A DNA stretch of 64,000 bases from Neodiprion pinetum (lineage: Eukaryota; Arthropoda; Insecta; Hymenoptera; Diprionidae). The notes beneath the pieces were generated by a model. The model worked only from the letters and a program-made list of their open reading frames with translations, was not told where the DNA came from and searched no databases. Shown here piece after piece: positions 48,554 to 60,546 of this stretch (position 1 is its first letter; each line of letters starts with the position of its first letter). The stretch lies in assembly GCF_021155775.2 (NCBI RefSeq), contig NC_060233.1, positions 5,684,501 through 5,748,500 of the forward strand. The letters run 5' to 3'. The position numbers were made by a program, and so were the translations under genes.

Positions 48554-50280
48554 CATGTCATATATATGTATAATAATTTATTATTATATATAATTTGGAT
48601 ATAGATGTACATCCATGCTGTTGACATTGCACATCTCCAAGCTAAAGCAATCATTTCGCTATTTCGCTATTTCGCTGATCTCGCGTGTATCGAGCAATTA
48701 TTATTATTATAATATTATTATTACAACAATTATGCGTATTATAAGCGATAACACTCCTTTATTCAACGACACGGGAATACCGTTACATTATATCTCTGCA
48801 ATACCGCAGCGTCTATACGTGTGTAAATTTTTACTTGAGAAAAGATATGTGTATTTTTTTTTTCTAATAAATATGAATTTTCTATACACAATAGGTATAC
48901 GTATGTAAAAATAAGTACACTCGAATTATTTGTATCTTAGTATACTGCAATTTGCATAAAACGAAATTAAACGTATGTGTTAATTAATTCCGCAGTTTTA
49001 AAACCAGCCGAGACTGTGTTGTAAATAATTCCGTTATTATATACAATCGAATTATTCGTACGTACAGTGGTAAGCTGTTTATATATATTCTTTGTATTTT
49101 AATTTCAATCTCATATTGAGCCGCATTTTTCATTTATTCATCGCCAACGTTGACTCCCGATTGATAATATCAGTTCTCGTGAAAAGTTAACCAGGTGGAA
49201 AAACGACGAAACCGCATTACAAGCGCGTTACCGGATTCATACATATATATAAATGTATAATACGAGTATATTAACATACTAGACAGTTATTAATTATTCC
49301 CACGCGGTAATTACCAACCTCATGTCCGGTTTTACTCAAGCATCCTTTGGATACGCGTATCATACAATGTATCGTACGCGGATAAGCGTTTAGGAAATCC
49401 TAATTAAATACTAATTTAGTAATTAAAAATATACGGTGCACGATATAAATTCTTTACGTTACTTTAACCGCGGTTTTGCACGTATCTACATGCAACTATG
49501 TTATAATTACACAGATAAAATCCCGAAAAAAAAATCGCCTTATCACAATATATGTTACAACGGAAGCAAGCAAGTTTGCAATTCGCGAAAAAAAATTTAA
49601 GGAGGTAAAAAAAATTTTCCTCGTGCACGATAATTGCCATCTCGCGTTGTGAGATTGCTCGCCCTGCTGTGCGAGATTTTTTTTTTTTTACTCTATTTTT
49701 TATCAACAACACTTTTAACAATTATAAAAAAGTTTTGATTAATTCTGTCGAAAGAATCGCTGGGCAAACCGATATAACTGCACGTTGGTTGTCATTGCGC
49801 GCAGTTTTCGATACGAAATTACTATGGAAACTGAAATTTTCTTCGTTTATTTAGGTATCAATGATATCTCTCTGTATAAACGGCTTGACTTTTTATTACC
49901 CAACCACGTAGTGTGTGTGCGCGTGTATATATATATTTTATTATGAGTAGATATACATGAATATTTTATACGTATATATAATACGTATATGGAAATAATT
50001 AGGTGTATCCATACGTGTCTAGCCTACCGCTTATACACGTACAGCATATAACTGAGCGAAGACGAAATACGTATGCCTGACTCCACACACACGCACACAC
50101 ACACACACGTACGTATACGTTACGCAACAAAACGTTCGACGGTATTAAGTCTCTAGCCTTGAGCTGGCAAGCCGCTTTGCTAGCTCGAGTCGCTCACGCA
50201 TGCGTTCAGCCTGCGTTTTGTCGCGAGCGAGAGCAAAGTGGTGGTCCAACCGTAAGATGACTATTGCTGTTCCTCCAGCC

Positions 50281-50317
<37 letters not shown>

Positions 50318-52181
50318 TCCAATCATTTAACCATTTTTTTGGAAAAATTTTAGTGAACCTCCTGGGATATTTTTTTTTTCAGACTGTGCAGGCGTGGATA
50401 TACCTCCGTAAAAGTTTGATCGTGTATGAAAAAATATTTATTTACAATATATCTTGTTATACTCTTTACCGAACTAGTCAATTGGGTTGCTAAACGTTGT
50501 GTATTATAGAATTCTACGCAACTTTGAATATCAACAATCGTAGCTGGGGCATTTTATTATTACGTGAAAAATTTCCAGCAGTCGTTTATTGATCGACACA
50601 ATTTTTCAGCTTGACAGGTAAGTGCAGTTCTTTTCCATTCCAGAGGGAATAAGAGTAAAAGTATTAAATCTAACAATAAGGGTCCGATTCGACCGGTTCA
50701 GCCGACTTCGTCCGCTTACGTAAACCGTATACCTACTCCTGCAAGTTATATGTATACGAAACCAAGGATATCTCTGCATCCGAATATATTTTGGCCAATA
50801 GGAATTCTCCGTTCTCCGTGTTTTCGGTGTTTTGTTCTCGCGTCGTCTGGACGACCAGAAAGAGAAGAAGAGTACGAGTTTTAATAACGAAACTTATAAG
50901 TAGGTAGGTACACCCGAGAATTTAGCTGCTAAAGAAAATGATCTACAAAATGATTAAGATAACAGGGAAGAGAACGTGATTATTACAGATCTGTATTGAA
51001 CTTATTTGAAACAATTCTTTGAATGCAAATAATACGAATTTAGATCTACGATAAATAAGTATAACCACTCGAACGACGATAGCGGAATAAAACATCGAAT
51101 ATAATTGTCATGAATATGAATTATGCGTCCGGTTTTAAACGTTCCGCATCCCCATTTTACATACACGACAGCCTACGATCCGATGTATTTAATTATTATA
51201 TATCCGTTCAGCCACGCAAGCTGATAGTTCAGCATGTAATTCCGAGCGGTAAGCATTAGCTCAGGAATTATGCACGCCTTACACAATCCCGCGTGTTCGC
51301 GTCTCTTGGTCTTTTACACACGCGTGCGTACCTTTGCTCGCCAACATCCCCATATAGGTTGAAAAATAGTAAACTGTAGGTATTTATGCGCTGCTGGCGC
51401 GCAAACCGCAAACCGAGTGCCAGGTGCTGACGGTGCTTGTCGTGAAAAAGAAGGCACTTGGCCTTCGCCCGATTACCACACACACACACGCATACTTGTG
51501 TCTAAACACATACACCTGTATGTTTACATGCATACTGTATACACCGATGTGGAGACAGTGTTTGCATAGGTGTGCCTACGATATTCTGCATGCGCCAAAT
51601 TTAAGTCCCGTATATACAGACGATTATTCGCGAATTCGTGACTCGCGGAATTCAGGCGTGAAAATTGTGTTTCGAAAAAAATGATGTCTTTCTTTTTTCC
51701 CTTTTATTTTTATTGAAAATGAGTATGAAAAACAAAAAAGAATAGAACAAACCGAATCAACGCAGAAATTGCCAGGAATCTAAGGTAAAGTCGTTTTCCT
51801 GATGGAGACCGTGTATATGTCGTATATACTTGGAAAAAATTGAAGCCGCATTCCGTCTTAGGTGAACGAGATGAGCGAAAAGGGAGAAAAAAAAAAAAAA
51901 ATCCGAGACTGATGAAAAAAGGAAGAAAAAAGAAAGAACGACGTAGAGGGCGGGGAAAGACGAAGAACAAGGATAGATATAGACATATCCCTAGCCGCGT
52001 TGCGACCGTAGATAATAATCGGCGTACTTCACGCCGCGGATTCCTCGACGAATCATAAAATACTGTTCGTAGCATATATACCTAATGTGTAATCTATTAA
52101 CGCGTCCGCATAGATAAGTTATAGCGATGATTGTAAATTACTCTATCTTAATAGGAGAAGAAATGCGTACAGCATATAAGT

Positions 52182-52183
<2 letters not shown>
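48552..52183. other. Unassigned AT-rich DNA
   Basis: No gene, RNA or TIR element is recognised in about 3.6 kb. A short (CA)n run lies at about 50088-50109. Purine-rich DNA at 51868-51975 accounts for the Lys/Arg-rich frame there. Confidence 0.45.

Positions 52184-52260
<77 letters not shown>
52184..52260. repeat. (CA)n microsatellite, 77 bp
   Basis: Perfect CA dinucleotides; the longest perfect dinucleotide run apart from the GA tract. It would be highly polymorphic. Confidence 0.98.
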
Positions 52261-52261
<1 letters not shown>

Positions 52262-52918
52262 TATGCGATAATTAATTCTGACTAGACGTTACACAGCTTA
52301 TCGTTAGTTAGAAAGCATAATATTATATCAATTTCTTTTACATTGTATTATACTTACAAAGGCGTCGAAGAAAAAAAAAAAAAAAGCGCGCGAACGAAAT
52401 ATCCCGTAGAAACTTTTGATATACACGTACCCTATAAACCCGTGAGAATTCGACTGGTGGGCAATTTTGCCTCTCCGTTTGGAAAATGGCAAAATCGTAA
52501 AATAAATATGACGTATAAAATAGACAATGGACGGATCTTTCTTCGGACTGAAAAAACGCACGATAATAACAACGGTTTTACCGAAGGCGGGATAAATTAT
52601 ACCCAACTCTGTAACTCTGACACGTAGGTATATATGTATATGCATATATAATAAATGTGTATCGTGAAATTAACTCTCCTCCGGATGCATGGTTGCAGAT
52701 TTGACTAATTTATAAAACGGGTGGAGATTTAGAGTCGTCTTTTGTTTGAGAATAATTACCATCCTCGAGAGCCTCGCGGGCATGTACAATTCCAGCTCTG
52801 CTGAGTTTATACGTACCTATAAGAGAGGCGGAGTAATTTCGCGAGCCGAGTCCATCTCCTAGTTGATAACTTATCGCTTCGGTGTGCTGCAGCTTCGCTC
52901 GCATTCTCGGAGCAGAGA
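52261..52918. other. Unassigned DNA
   Basis: No gene or repeat family is recognised. Confidence 0.4.
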
Positions 52919-52973
52919 GGGGGGGGGGGGGGGGGGGGGAGAGAAAGAGAGAGAGAGAGAGTGAGAGAGAGAA
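52919..52973. repeat. G21 homopolymer joined to a GA-rich tract
   Basis: Twenty-one consecutive G (52919-52939) run into about 34 bp of G/A purines. The all-purine strand of 55 bp could form quadruplex or triplex structures. It is likely length-variable and prone to sequencing error. Confidence 0.95.
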
Positions 52974-53539
52974 GGATAGATTACAGAGAGAGTGCCGAGC
53001 ACTGCTGCGCACGGGATAAGGAACAATGTTTCGTCGTTAAACGGAACGCTGTCGCAACACAGGTATATGTATCGGGATTGTGTTTACGTGCACTGTAGGT
53101 ATAACAGGGTACATACGTTACCCACACACACACACATACACATATATATAATATTCGCACGATTTTTGCGAATGCGATTGTCACAAATACTTCATATTTT
53201 GCTTATAAAAATTGTGAAAATAATATTAAATAAGCCAAAAAACGTTAGTTTGATGATGAAATTTTATTATAAAAGTTTTTCTTTAAGGTCGAATCACGCT
53301 CTAGCCTAAAAATTAATTTTTTTTTCTGTTATCAATTTGTCGTTAAGTAATCAAACAAGCAATCGACTTGGTTCGGATCAGTTCGGCAATTTCCGGAACA
53401 AGTTTGCAAACTGTGCCAATCTATGCGTGCGACTAGCACGGTGTGCCCGAGGGTCAATGAATAGTCAATTTTTAGCCGTAGAGAAATGATGCTAGATTTA
53501 AAAACTTGTTGGATTTTTTGAAAATTTACATTCGTTACA
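52974..53539. other. Unassigned DNA
   Basis: No gene or RNA is recognised. Confidence 0.4.
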
Positions 53540-53832
53540 TCGCTAGTACATACAGAGTAAATTCCTAACGACCGCATGGTCCGTCGTTCGTTTAAGGTTA
53601 AATACGCACGCGCTACAATCCGAGAGCAATTGTTTGCCAGGTTCGCCAACTGTTTCTAACCTCGAAAATTGGTGACAGTTGCGCTCGACTCACTGCATTT
53701 TCGGCTACGTCGCCGCGCCGGTTGGTAACCCTGGAAAATAATCGCTCTCGGATCGTATCAGCGCACGCGCATCAAATTCTAGCAAACGACGAACCTTGCA
53801 GTCGTTAGAAATTCACTCCGCACATGTAGCGA
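53540..53832. mobile_element. Foldback element, 293 bp
   Basis: Left TCGCTAGTACATACAGAGTA and right (inverted) TCGCTACATGTGCGGAGTGA are followed by matching ATTCCTAACGACC/ATTTCTAACGACT, GTCCGTCGTTCG/GTTCGTCGTTTG, ACGCACGCGC/ATGCGCGTGCGC and CAATCCGAGAGCAATTGTTT/CGATCCGAGAGCGATTATTT. Arms are about 110-125 bp around a loop of about 50 bp. No target duplication is visible and no frame is coding. It is a MITE of unknown superfamily. Confidence 0.8.
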
Positions 53833-55662
53833 GAAGCATAGTTACGCTCGCTTCTGCAGTAATTACCAACCGCCCCGAGCATCTTTTCGGTTGGTTATAG
53901 CCGTTGCTCCGTGGGTCGTTGGGTCGAAGCCTGTTACGTAAAACCTTTGATGTATATTCGTCCCATAAATTGGAAGCTGCCGGGGCTTATTTGCCCTCGC
54001 AGAATCTGCACCAGCCCACGCGCACAACTTATCGTCCATATCCGAGTAATTAGGATCAATATTGTATATTCGCGAACGCGCTAATAAACCCGCCTCCGCC
54101 TGCAAACTCCGAGAATATTACAGTGCATATTACAGTTAATTTTTAATATAAATATCACGTACTCTCGGTCTCGATGGAAAGCGTTTGTTACTTTTAATTA
54201 TTTCTCATATTTTTCTTTTCTTGTTAATACTTTTCGTTGCCGAAAATTATAACGCCGCAGGCTTTCTCAACTTTGTAACGCGATCATCGTTTGTCCGACT
54301 CTCAAAACTTGAATGAGTTTCGTTAAATTTCGACCCACGATTGCGGTTGGGATCCCTAATATATGGGGCGTGGCTGAACAATATGGCGTCGAAAAAAGGC
54401 TATAATCAGTTTAAACTCAAATTATACGTGTAAACGCATAGCCTTAAAAAAAACCTCGTACTAACTGTCAGAATTTTGATTTGTACTACACACGTTAAGT
54501 CAGTGCAGAGAGAAAAATGCGATGTATAACTAGTTTTATCGTTATTTTATTGTACCTAAGCGAAGTGATTCAAATTTCCCGCCATTTTGACAGATAAACA
54601 GCCGACGTATGTTGAAACTCTAATACGCATATCGGTAGGTATCTTGAATAATTAATTCTTTAATGTTCTTCAATTTTTTTTTTTGAGCTATTCTTTGACC
54701 ATCGTATACGTGACCTTTATATATGTATAATCACTTCGTAAATATGCCTTAAAAAAAAAGAGATTCATCCTTGAAATTAATCTTTCTTTCAACAATTATA
54801 ACACAAATCGTTCCCAATTCCTCTCAATGATCATCCACATCGCCTGTACCATTGCGTAACAGGATATATTTGAAACGAGCCATATCGGGTTTGGGCTATA
54901 AAAGTTAGGTTAAGTTGGGTAAAGTGAAGTTAGGGTTGCGCTAGGGTTAAGTTACATTAGATTGGGTTAGGTTAGGCTGGTTGCCATGGGAACGGGAACG
55001 TGAACCCCTGCCGGTTATGCAGGTTAAAACGACGACGACGACGACGAGGGTTCGGTATTTTTGCGTCAAGGCTACCCGGACATGCCGACACGCGGATCAG
55101 CGCGCCTCTTGTGCGTGGGACTCCGAGGTGCTCCTAGATTAGCTCGAGCTCAAAGAAAACTCTTCCTACGTGCAAGAGCTATGGTATTACACACCGAAAG
55201 GTATACGAACAAGGTACATCCACACTCGTGGAAAGATTGCCAGGCAAAACGGGTATCAGGGACTGTGCGGTAACCAGATTCTCTCCAGAAAAAAGAACCT
55301 CGAAAAAGAGAGGACGAAATGTGAAGGAAAAAAAAAAAAAACAAATGGACAGCTGCAGCAAAGCGCGTATATATATACATATATGTATAAGATTGTTCAC
55401 GGATAGATTACTGTATCCAAAGTAATTAAGGTGCAAGTCAATTTTATGATATGTGTGTAGACAGGGAGTCGATATAAAAACTTGAGAAGCTAAAATAATG
55501 AAAAAAAGCCCTGACGAATTCTCTCTCTTTCTCGTTCTCATCCCTCGAAAATTTCTTCCCCCTTTTTTCACCATACTTCATACCCTGGATTCGTTGCGGT
55601 CAACTCTTTCATGGATAAATTTTATCTTAAATGCGACTCACTTGAAATTTTGCATGCACGAG
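53833..55662. other. Unassigned DNA with GGTTA-rich and GAC repeats
   Basis: A degenerate GTTAGG/GTTAAG-rich stretch lies at about 54905-54980, and an ACG trinucleotide run at about 55029-55047. ATTTCCCGCCATTTTGACAG (about 54574) is promoter-motif-like (YY1/E2F type) but isolated. No gene is recognised. Confidence 0.45.
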
Positions 55663-55760
55663 CTTTTGAAGTCGGTGATTACGAATCTGAACTCGAAATT
55701 CAAAAATTCAAAATGACGAACCCAATATGGCGGCCAAACAAAAACGACACGAAAAATTTT
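55663..55760 (+). repeat. Single DPIWRTE-family unit
   Basis: GAAGTCGGTGATTACGAATC, then AAATTCAAAAATTCAAAATG and CCCAATATGGCGG, align to the units at 43.8 and 47.6 kb. The plus frame reads EVGDYESELEIQKFKMTNPI followed by WRP, in the same phase as at 43.8 kb. Confidence 0.75.
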
Positions 55761-56599
55761 GAAAAAATTCTACAAGTTTTTTTGGTGCGTACTGAGTTTG
55801 TGTAAAAATTGGCATTCGGATTTTCACGGTAGATTATGGCAGAAAATTCTTTTTTTTTTCGTGAAAAAGCACGAGTTTCGACCATTTGTTTACACGTGCT
55901 ATTTTTGCAATAAATAAATCAATATCATATTATTTTCAGACTTACGAGATATTGCAGGGACCATGTGGATCCAAAAAAACTCGACAGTTGTTACAAAAAA
56001 TGTAGTTTCGATGAATAAAAAGCTGGCAAGAAGAAAAAATGAAAAAAAAAAAAAACTGAGACGCTGATGGTCCCAGCGTGAATTAAAGGATTAAATAAGA
56101 GGCGATCGGTCCTGCAAAATGGCAAAGTAGCCGAGATGGAATGCAGGGGGTTCTGGGTGGCACACCGAGTCTAGGATTCTGGTCGGCGTCCGGTCGACCT
56201 TCGGGCCTTCGATCGACGCCGAATTCTGAATGGCTCGTCGCAGCGGCGTCGGCGTGATCGTTGTTACCCGCACGTTCATCCGACATCCATACCCTAGCTA
56301 ACCTCGAAGAGGAAGACAACGGACGCCAGGGTAACGGTTATCCCTCGCGGCGCTGGCGTTTCGATCGCCTCGCCCCAGGGAAAGGTGCCAAGACTAAGGA
56401 GAAACTGCCAAAAAAGGGAACGCCCCCTCACTTTTCGAGTACAGGAAGCACCGTCTATGTATAAGCGGCTACGGTATATTCCTGCCCACCTTCCTCGTTC
56501 GTTCCCTTTATCGCGGCGTAAAAACGTCTCGACGCATGCTGCTTACTTCTTACTTACTTATATATGTAACCTGCACGTATTGACGTAGGCTGTATAATA
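55761..56599. other. Unassigned DNA with a GC-rich islet at about 56100-56460
   Basis: Both strands are open across the islet (minus 56083-56319, plus 56261-56464). The minus frame contains MSDERAGNNDHADAAATSHS and has a mixed, protein-like composition, but no domain or splice partner is identified. It could be a short exon or just GC-rich DNA. Confidence 0.3.
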
Positions 56600-56650
56600 T
56601 TGTTGAAACGGGGGAACAAAACGGGTGATTTCACCCTTTGTAACAATATT
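56600..56650 (-). repeat. Terminus-like fragment of the 39.5-kb repeat family (copy D)
   Basis: On the minus strand ATTGTTACAAAGGGTGAAAT followed by CACCCGTTTTG matches 39506-39537 (plus strand), including bases outside the GGGTGAAATCACCC semi-palindrome (here 56623-56636). Only about 35 bp are shared. Confidence 0.6.
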
Positions 56651-57040
56651 AATAATATACGGATGCGGTAAAAGTAGCTAGGCGAAATGCGAGAGGCGAG
56701 AAACAACTTCATTCCTGCCTTTTTCTCGCCATTTCATTGCGCGAGGATCGAAATGACCAGATATTAGGTATGTTACACGATAACGGTTACATTCACGCTG
56801 CATATTTAAGAGACAGCCAGCTACTATAAACCAGAATTTGTAGGTGCAGTTCGATTCGATTGCCTGGAGATGCAGCGAGGATATTGGGTAAAGAATATAG
56901 AATTAACGTGTGATATTTTGCGGCGATGACGTCACCGCAATACGAAACTGGTCACGTAAACTCGTTCTAAAACCGTATTATGTACTAGCTAATTTTATTT
57001 GCCAAATGTCACATGCACTCTGCACGTAAAATCATATCAC
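56651..57040. other. Unassigned DNA
   Basis: No gene or repeat family is recognised. Confidence 0.4.
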
Positions 57041-57289
57041 ACGGAGAGTATAAAAGACCAGATTTTACTCAAAACTGCTGGAAAAAGAAGGACGCGTCAG
57101 ATTTTTTGGTAAAATATAATAGTTATAATAATAGGTTTTTGGTGAAAACCACTGTGTGCACAGAGTAACATCTGCTACATTTATAGTAAAAAATATAGTT
57201 GACGGGGAAACTTTTCACCAAAAAACCTGATGAAACGTCCCTCTTTTCCTGCAGTTTTCAATAAAATCTGCTTTTTTTCTTCTCTCCGT
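57041..57289. mobile_element. Foldback element with ACGGAGAG ends
   Basis: The left end ACGGAGAGTATAAAAGACCA and the right end (inverted) ACGGAGAGAAGAAAAAAAGC start the TIRs, which continue with AGATTTTACTCAAAACTGCT/AGATTTTATTGAAAACTGCA, GGAAAAAGAAGGACG/GGAAAAGAGGGACG and GATTTTTTGGT/GGTTTTTTGGT. Arms reach about 80 bp or more. The interior is non-coding. No clear target duplication. Confidence 0.75.
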
Positions 57290-57598
57290 ATAGAACTTCC
57301 AAAATATGTATAATTGTCCGTCTTACAAGGTTCGACTGTATATTCGTTAAAATCACTGTACAGTATACTCCTGCTCAGGTCTCTGCGTTTACTGCACGCG
57401 GCACCCGGTATACCACACGTGCATATCCCCCGATAAATTCGTAATGTATCAAACTTCCGGCGGGTTCAAATCGAATAAAGTTACTTCGGTTTATACACAC
57501 GGTGTGCATATACACCTATATTAACACAGTAAATGAGAGAGACAATCGGCTTGTCTATAATGTTACTACGAAGTAATATCTACCTATAATTTATACAC

Positions 57599-57956
57599 GT
57601 ACACTTGGGGACAATGAATCTGAGACGGCTAATTTTTCACACTAGATAGTTAAGTTGGCAACACAGAGATACCTACAGCGCCACAGTCGGTCGAGCGCGA
57701 AACAAACTCAATCTCAATAAACACAACATAACCCATGACTGTCGAATCTAACCTTAAAATACGTGTCAATCTAACAAGTCATTATTCCCGCGGTATTCTA
57801 AGGTGAGATTCAACGGCCATGGGTTATGTTACGTTTATTGAGATTGAGTTTGTTTCGCGCTCGGCCGACTGTGGCGCTGTAGGTTTCACTGTGTTGCCAA
57901 CCTAACTGTCTGGTGGAAAAAATAAGCCATCTCAGATTCATTGTCCCCAAGTGTAC
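57599..57956. mobile_element. Foldback element with 139-bp arms
   Basis: The left arm (57599-57737) and right arm (57818-57956) are near-perfect reverse complements of equal length, separated by an 80-bp loop. Both ends read GTACACTTGGGGACAATGAA inward; other shared blocks are GCGCGAAACAAACTCAATCT and AACATAACCCATG. The high arm identity suggests recent insertion or gene conversion. No target duplication is obvious. There is no coding potential. Transcription across it would give a hairpin RNA of about 140 bp. Confidence 0.9.
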
Positions 57957-59477
57957 CTGCAACATATGTAAATATATTTAATAGTTTTTCATTTGTATAC
58001 ATTATTTTTAATTTCAATATGTGACCAGATAACGTACACGATATTATTGGATCTACCCTCATTGATCGATGGATAAAACTTTTTTGCCAATGGACAGAGA
58101 GGACTTTTATACGTACAAAAATTACACTAGCCAACATGGGAACCAAAAATAGTGATATGCAACATGCGAAGGGTGGAGTTCACCGTTCACCATGACCCAC
58201 CTACCTATAGTAATACGAGGGGCTGGGGTGACGACCATGGGAAGACCCTTCGGACAGGGGGAGGAATTGGGGCGAGGCCGAGAGCGTGGCTTCCAAAGGT
58301 TGAGGCGGGCACGGAAGTGGGTTAGAAAATGTACCCCCTGTGCCATAAAGTCTATTATGATGTGTAAGAATCACAGAACGTCGTGATTTGTATTCTTATA
58401 ATGTATTGTCGCAGCACCATTGGATTGAAAGTGAACTGGAATTGTTATACAAATACACACGATGTATCGACGTTATTTAATTAGATGAACATATATGTAT
58501 AATACACGTGTATGTGTATCTGACTGCATCGTTTTAACAATATAACACAACCCAGGCAAATGTTACCAACGACGTTAATTTTTACGCGTTATTATCCGAA
58601 GTTTGGTAAAAATTGTACCTGTAAATAGAGTATTTTTTCACGCAATTGTTTTAATTGTAATAAATTATCAATTTGAGATGAATTATCTGGTTTCGAAAAT
58701 CAATGCAAAAAAAAAAAAAAAATACTCAATTCGTTGTAATATTATAACCTGCGTCCAACCATGGCATGCAGAGAATAATTACAATCCTTCGATATTATTC
58801 CCAGAAATATATACTATAAACTCCATGAATTACACTTGAAGAGAGAAAAAAAAAATATCTTAAATACGAAGTTAGGTTAGGTTATCGGTACAAGGATGAT
58901 CAGGCAGTTAAGTTCGTTTTTTTCCTGGTTCAAGTTTTACAACGTCGAGAACGAGAGTCTATACATCGCGTGATTGGTTAATTGACGGAGAGATCTCTTT
59001 AATTGGCATGACGTAAATAACGGCTCTTTGTATTCCTCTTCTCGTGTTGTTCCGCATGCATGGATGCGGGGTGCGGGATGACATAACGAATGACGGTTTA
59101 GAATTTTGACGGACTGGTAAAATGGTAAGAACTTAGTAAAATAGCGTGCCGGCAAAAGGAATATCTATATATGCGTCGTGAGAATCACGGGTGTAACAGA
59201 GACCCGCGATTCTAGGGCGCCAGTTTGGGAAACTAGAACACGACTACGGGAGCCGAGAGGCGGGTCTGCACAGCGTCGGAGAAGGCGTCTCGATCAATGG
59301 CGTCGTCATGGCTACGGGCGCCGCGATGCTCTACTCCTGATTATTTATGTCAAGGATCCCGTAGCACCGCAACCACCGCCAGAACCAGAACCAGAACCAG
59401 AACCAGCGACGTTTGCGAGAAACCCGATGAGCATTTGATCGCAGCGCTGCGGGGGTGGTCCATGGTGTAAAGTATAG
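57957..59477. other. Unassigned DNA with a CCAGAA repeat
   Basis: (CCAGAA)4 at about 59379-59406 gives a Pro-Glu run in one frame. GGTTAGGTTA-like sequence lies at about 58871. A small imperfect hairpin with CAGG-type ends lies at about 58553-58621. No gene is recognised. Confidence 0.45.
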
Positions 59478-59957
59478 TAGGGTGAACCAAGGAAACTAAC
59501 CTATCGAATTTATGGTCTTAAAAGGATCTAACATATTTACTAAGAAAAAAATTCTCCTATTGGGAAAAATTTTTAGCACAATTTTAAAAGATGGCGGTGA
59601 CTATTCGAAATTTCCCATTTAAATAACACGCAGAAAAAATTTTTTTCATTAAAAATCCAGTAACTGTTGAACCGTTTGAGATAAAAAAAAATTTCCAGGC
59701 ATATTCTTGTAGAGCGTTAAATTCTCTAAAAAAAGACCCCGGAGCTGATTTTTTTATCTCAAACGGTTGAAAAGTTATGGGATTTTTACTGAAAAAAATT
59801 TTTTTTGCTTGTCATTTGAATGGGAAATTTTAAATGGCCACCGACACCTTTTGAAATTGTGAGCTAAAAATTTTTCCCAATGGGAGAATTTTTTTCTTAG
59901 TAAATAGGTCCTTTTAAGACCATAAATTCGATTGATTAGTTACTTTGGCTCACCCTA
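59478..59957. mobile_element. hAT-type MITE with perfect 8-bp target duplication
   Basis: The element starts TAGGGTGAACCAAGGAAACT and ends, inverted, TAGGGTGAGCCAAAGTAACT. The direct repeat AAGTATAG lies immediately outside both ends (59470-59477 and 59958-59965), an exact 8-bp target-site duplication. YAGGG ends plus 8-bp duplication are the hAT signature. The arms stay similar for about 200 bp (for example TTTATGGTCTTAAAAGGA and AACCGTTTGAGATAAAAAAA in both), so the 480-bp element is nearly one palindrome. No transposase frame. Confidence 0.88.
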
Positions 59958-60017
59958 AAGTATAGGTTTACCATCGCAAATATACATAAAATTTTTTATT
60001 TTTTTTTTTTCACTTCC

Positions 60018-60482
60018 AAGCAAGTTCAAAAGTTTCATTTAGGTATAAAAATACGCCTGTCAAAATTCGAGCGACGATGCGTCGTACAGAAAATTCACAG
60101 ACACAATTTTCTAGAGAATTGAACGCTCTTCAAAAAAGGTCTTTTATTATTTTCTGATAAATTGACTCGTTCAAAAATTATTCAAAGTCAGATGTTATTC
60201 CAGGACCATTAAATAACTTTTGAAAGAGTAGATTTATCGTAAAATGATGAAAGAGCATTTTTCTAGAACGTTCAATTCGCTACAAAAATATGTCTGTGAA
60301 TTTCCTGTACAACGCATCGTTAGCTAGTTATAAAACTCAGATGAAACAAAAACCATATTTCCCGTGTTATTCTTATGAAAAATAGAAAAGTGCGATGCGC
60401 AACCTCTTAATGTTAATATTAAGAGCTCAAATTTAAACAGGCGTATTTTCATACCCAAATGGATCTTTTGAACCTGTTTCAA
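60018..60482. mobile_element. Foldback element, about 460 bp
   Basis: Left CAAGTTCAAAAGTTTCATTT and right (inverted) CAGGTTCAAAAGATCCATTT are followed by GGTATAAAAATACGCCTGT/GGTATGAAAATACGCCTGT. Nearer the centre GATGCGTCGTACAGAAAATT pairs with GATGCGTTGTACAGGAAATT, and CTAGAGAATTGAACG with CTAGAACGTTCAATTC-like sequence. The right arm carries about 80 extra bases. Exact ends and target are uncertain. It lies only 60 bp from the hAT MITE. Confidence 0.7.
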
Positions 60483-60546
60483 AGACAAAAAAAATATTCT
60501 TTTTCTTTTTTTGAATACCCTAATATATATAATATATTATATACAG

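Noticed and set aside
57420..57490. tRNA-like B box (GGGTTCAAATCGA)
   Set aside because: No matching A box, acceptor stem or cloverleaf can be drawn around it.
58553..58621. Small hairpin with CAGG-type ends considered as a miRNA or hAT miniature
   Set aside because: Pairing is limited to about 15 bp at the ends with a large unpaired loop, and no known miRNA sequence or target duplication is seen.
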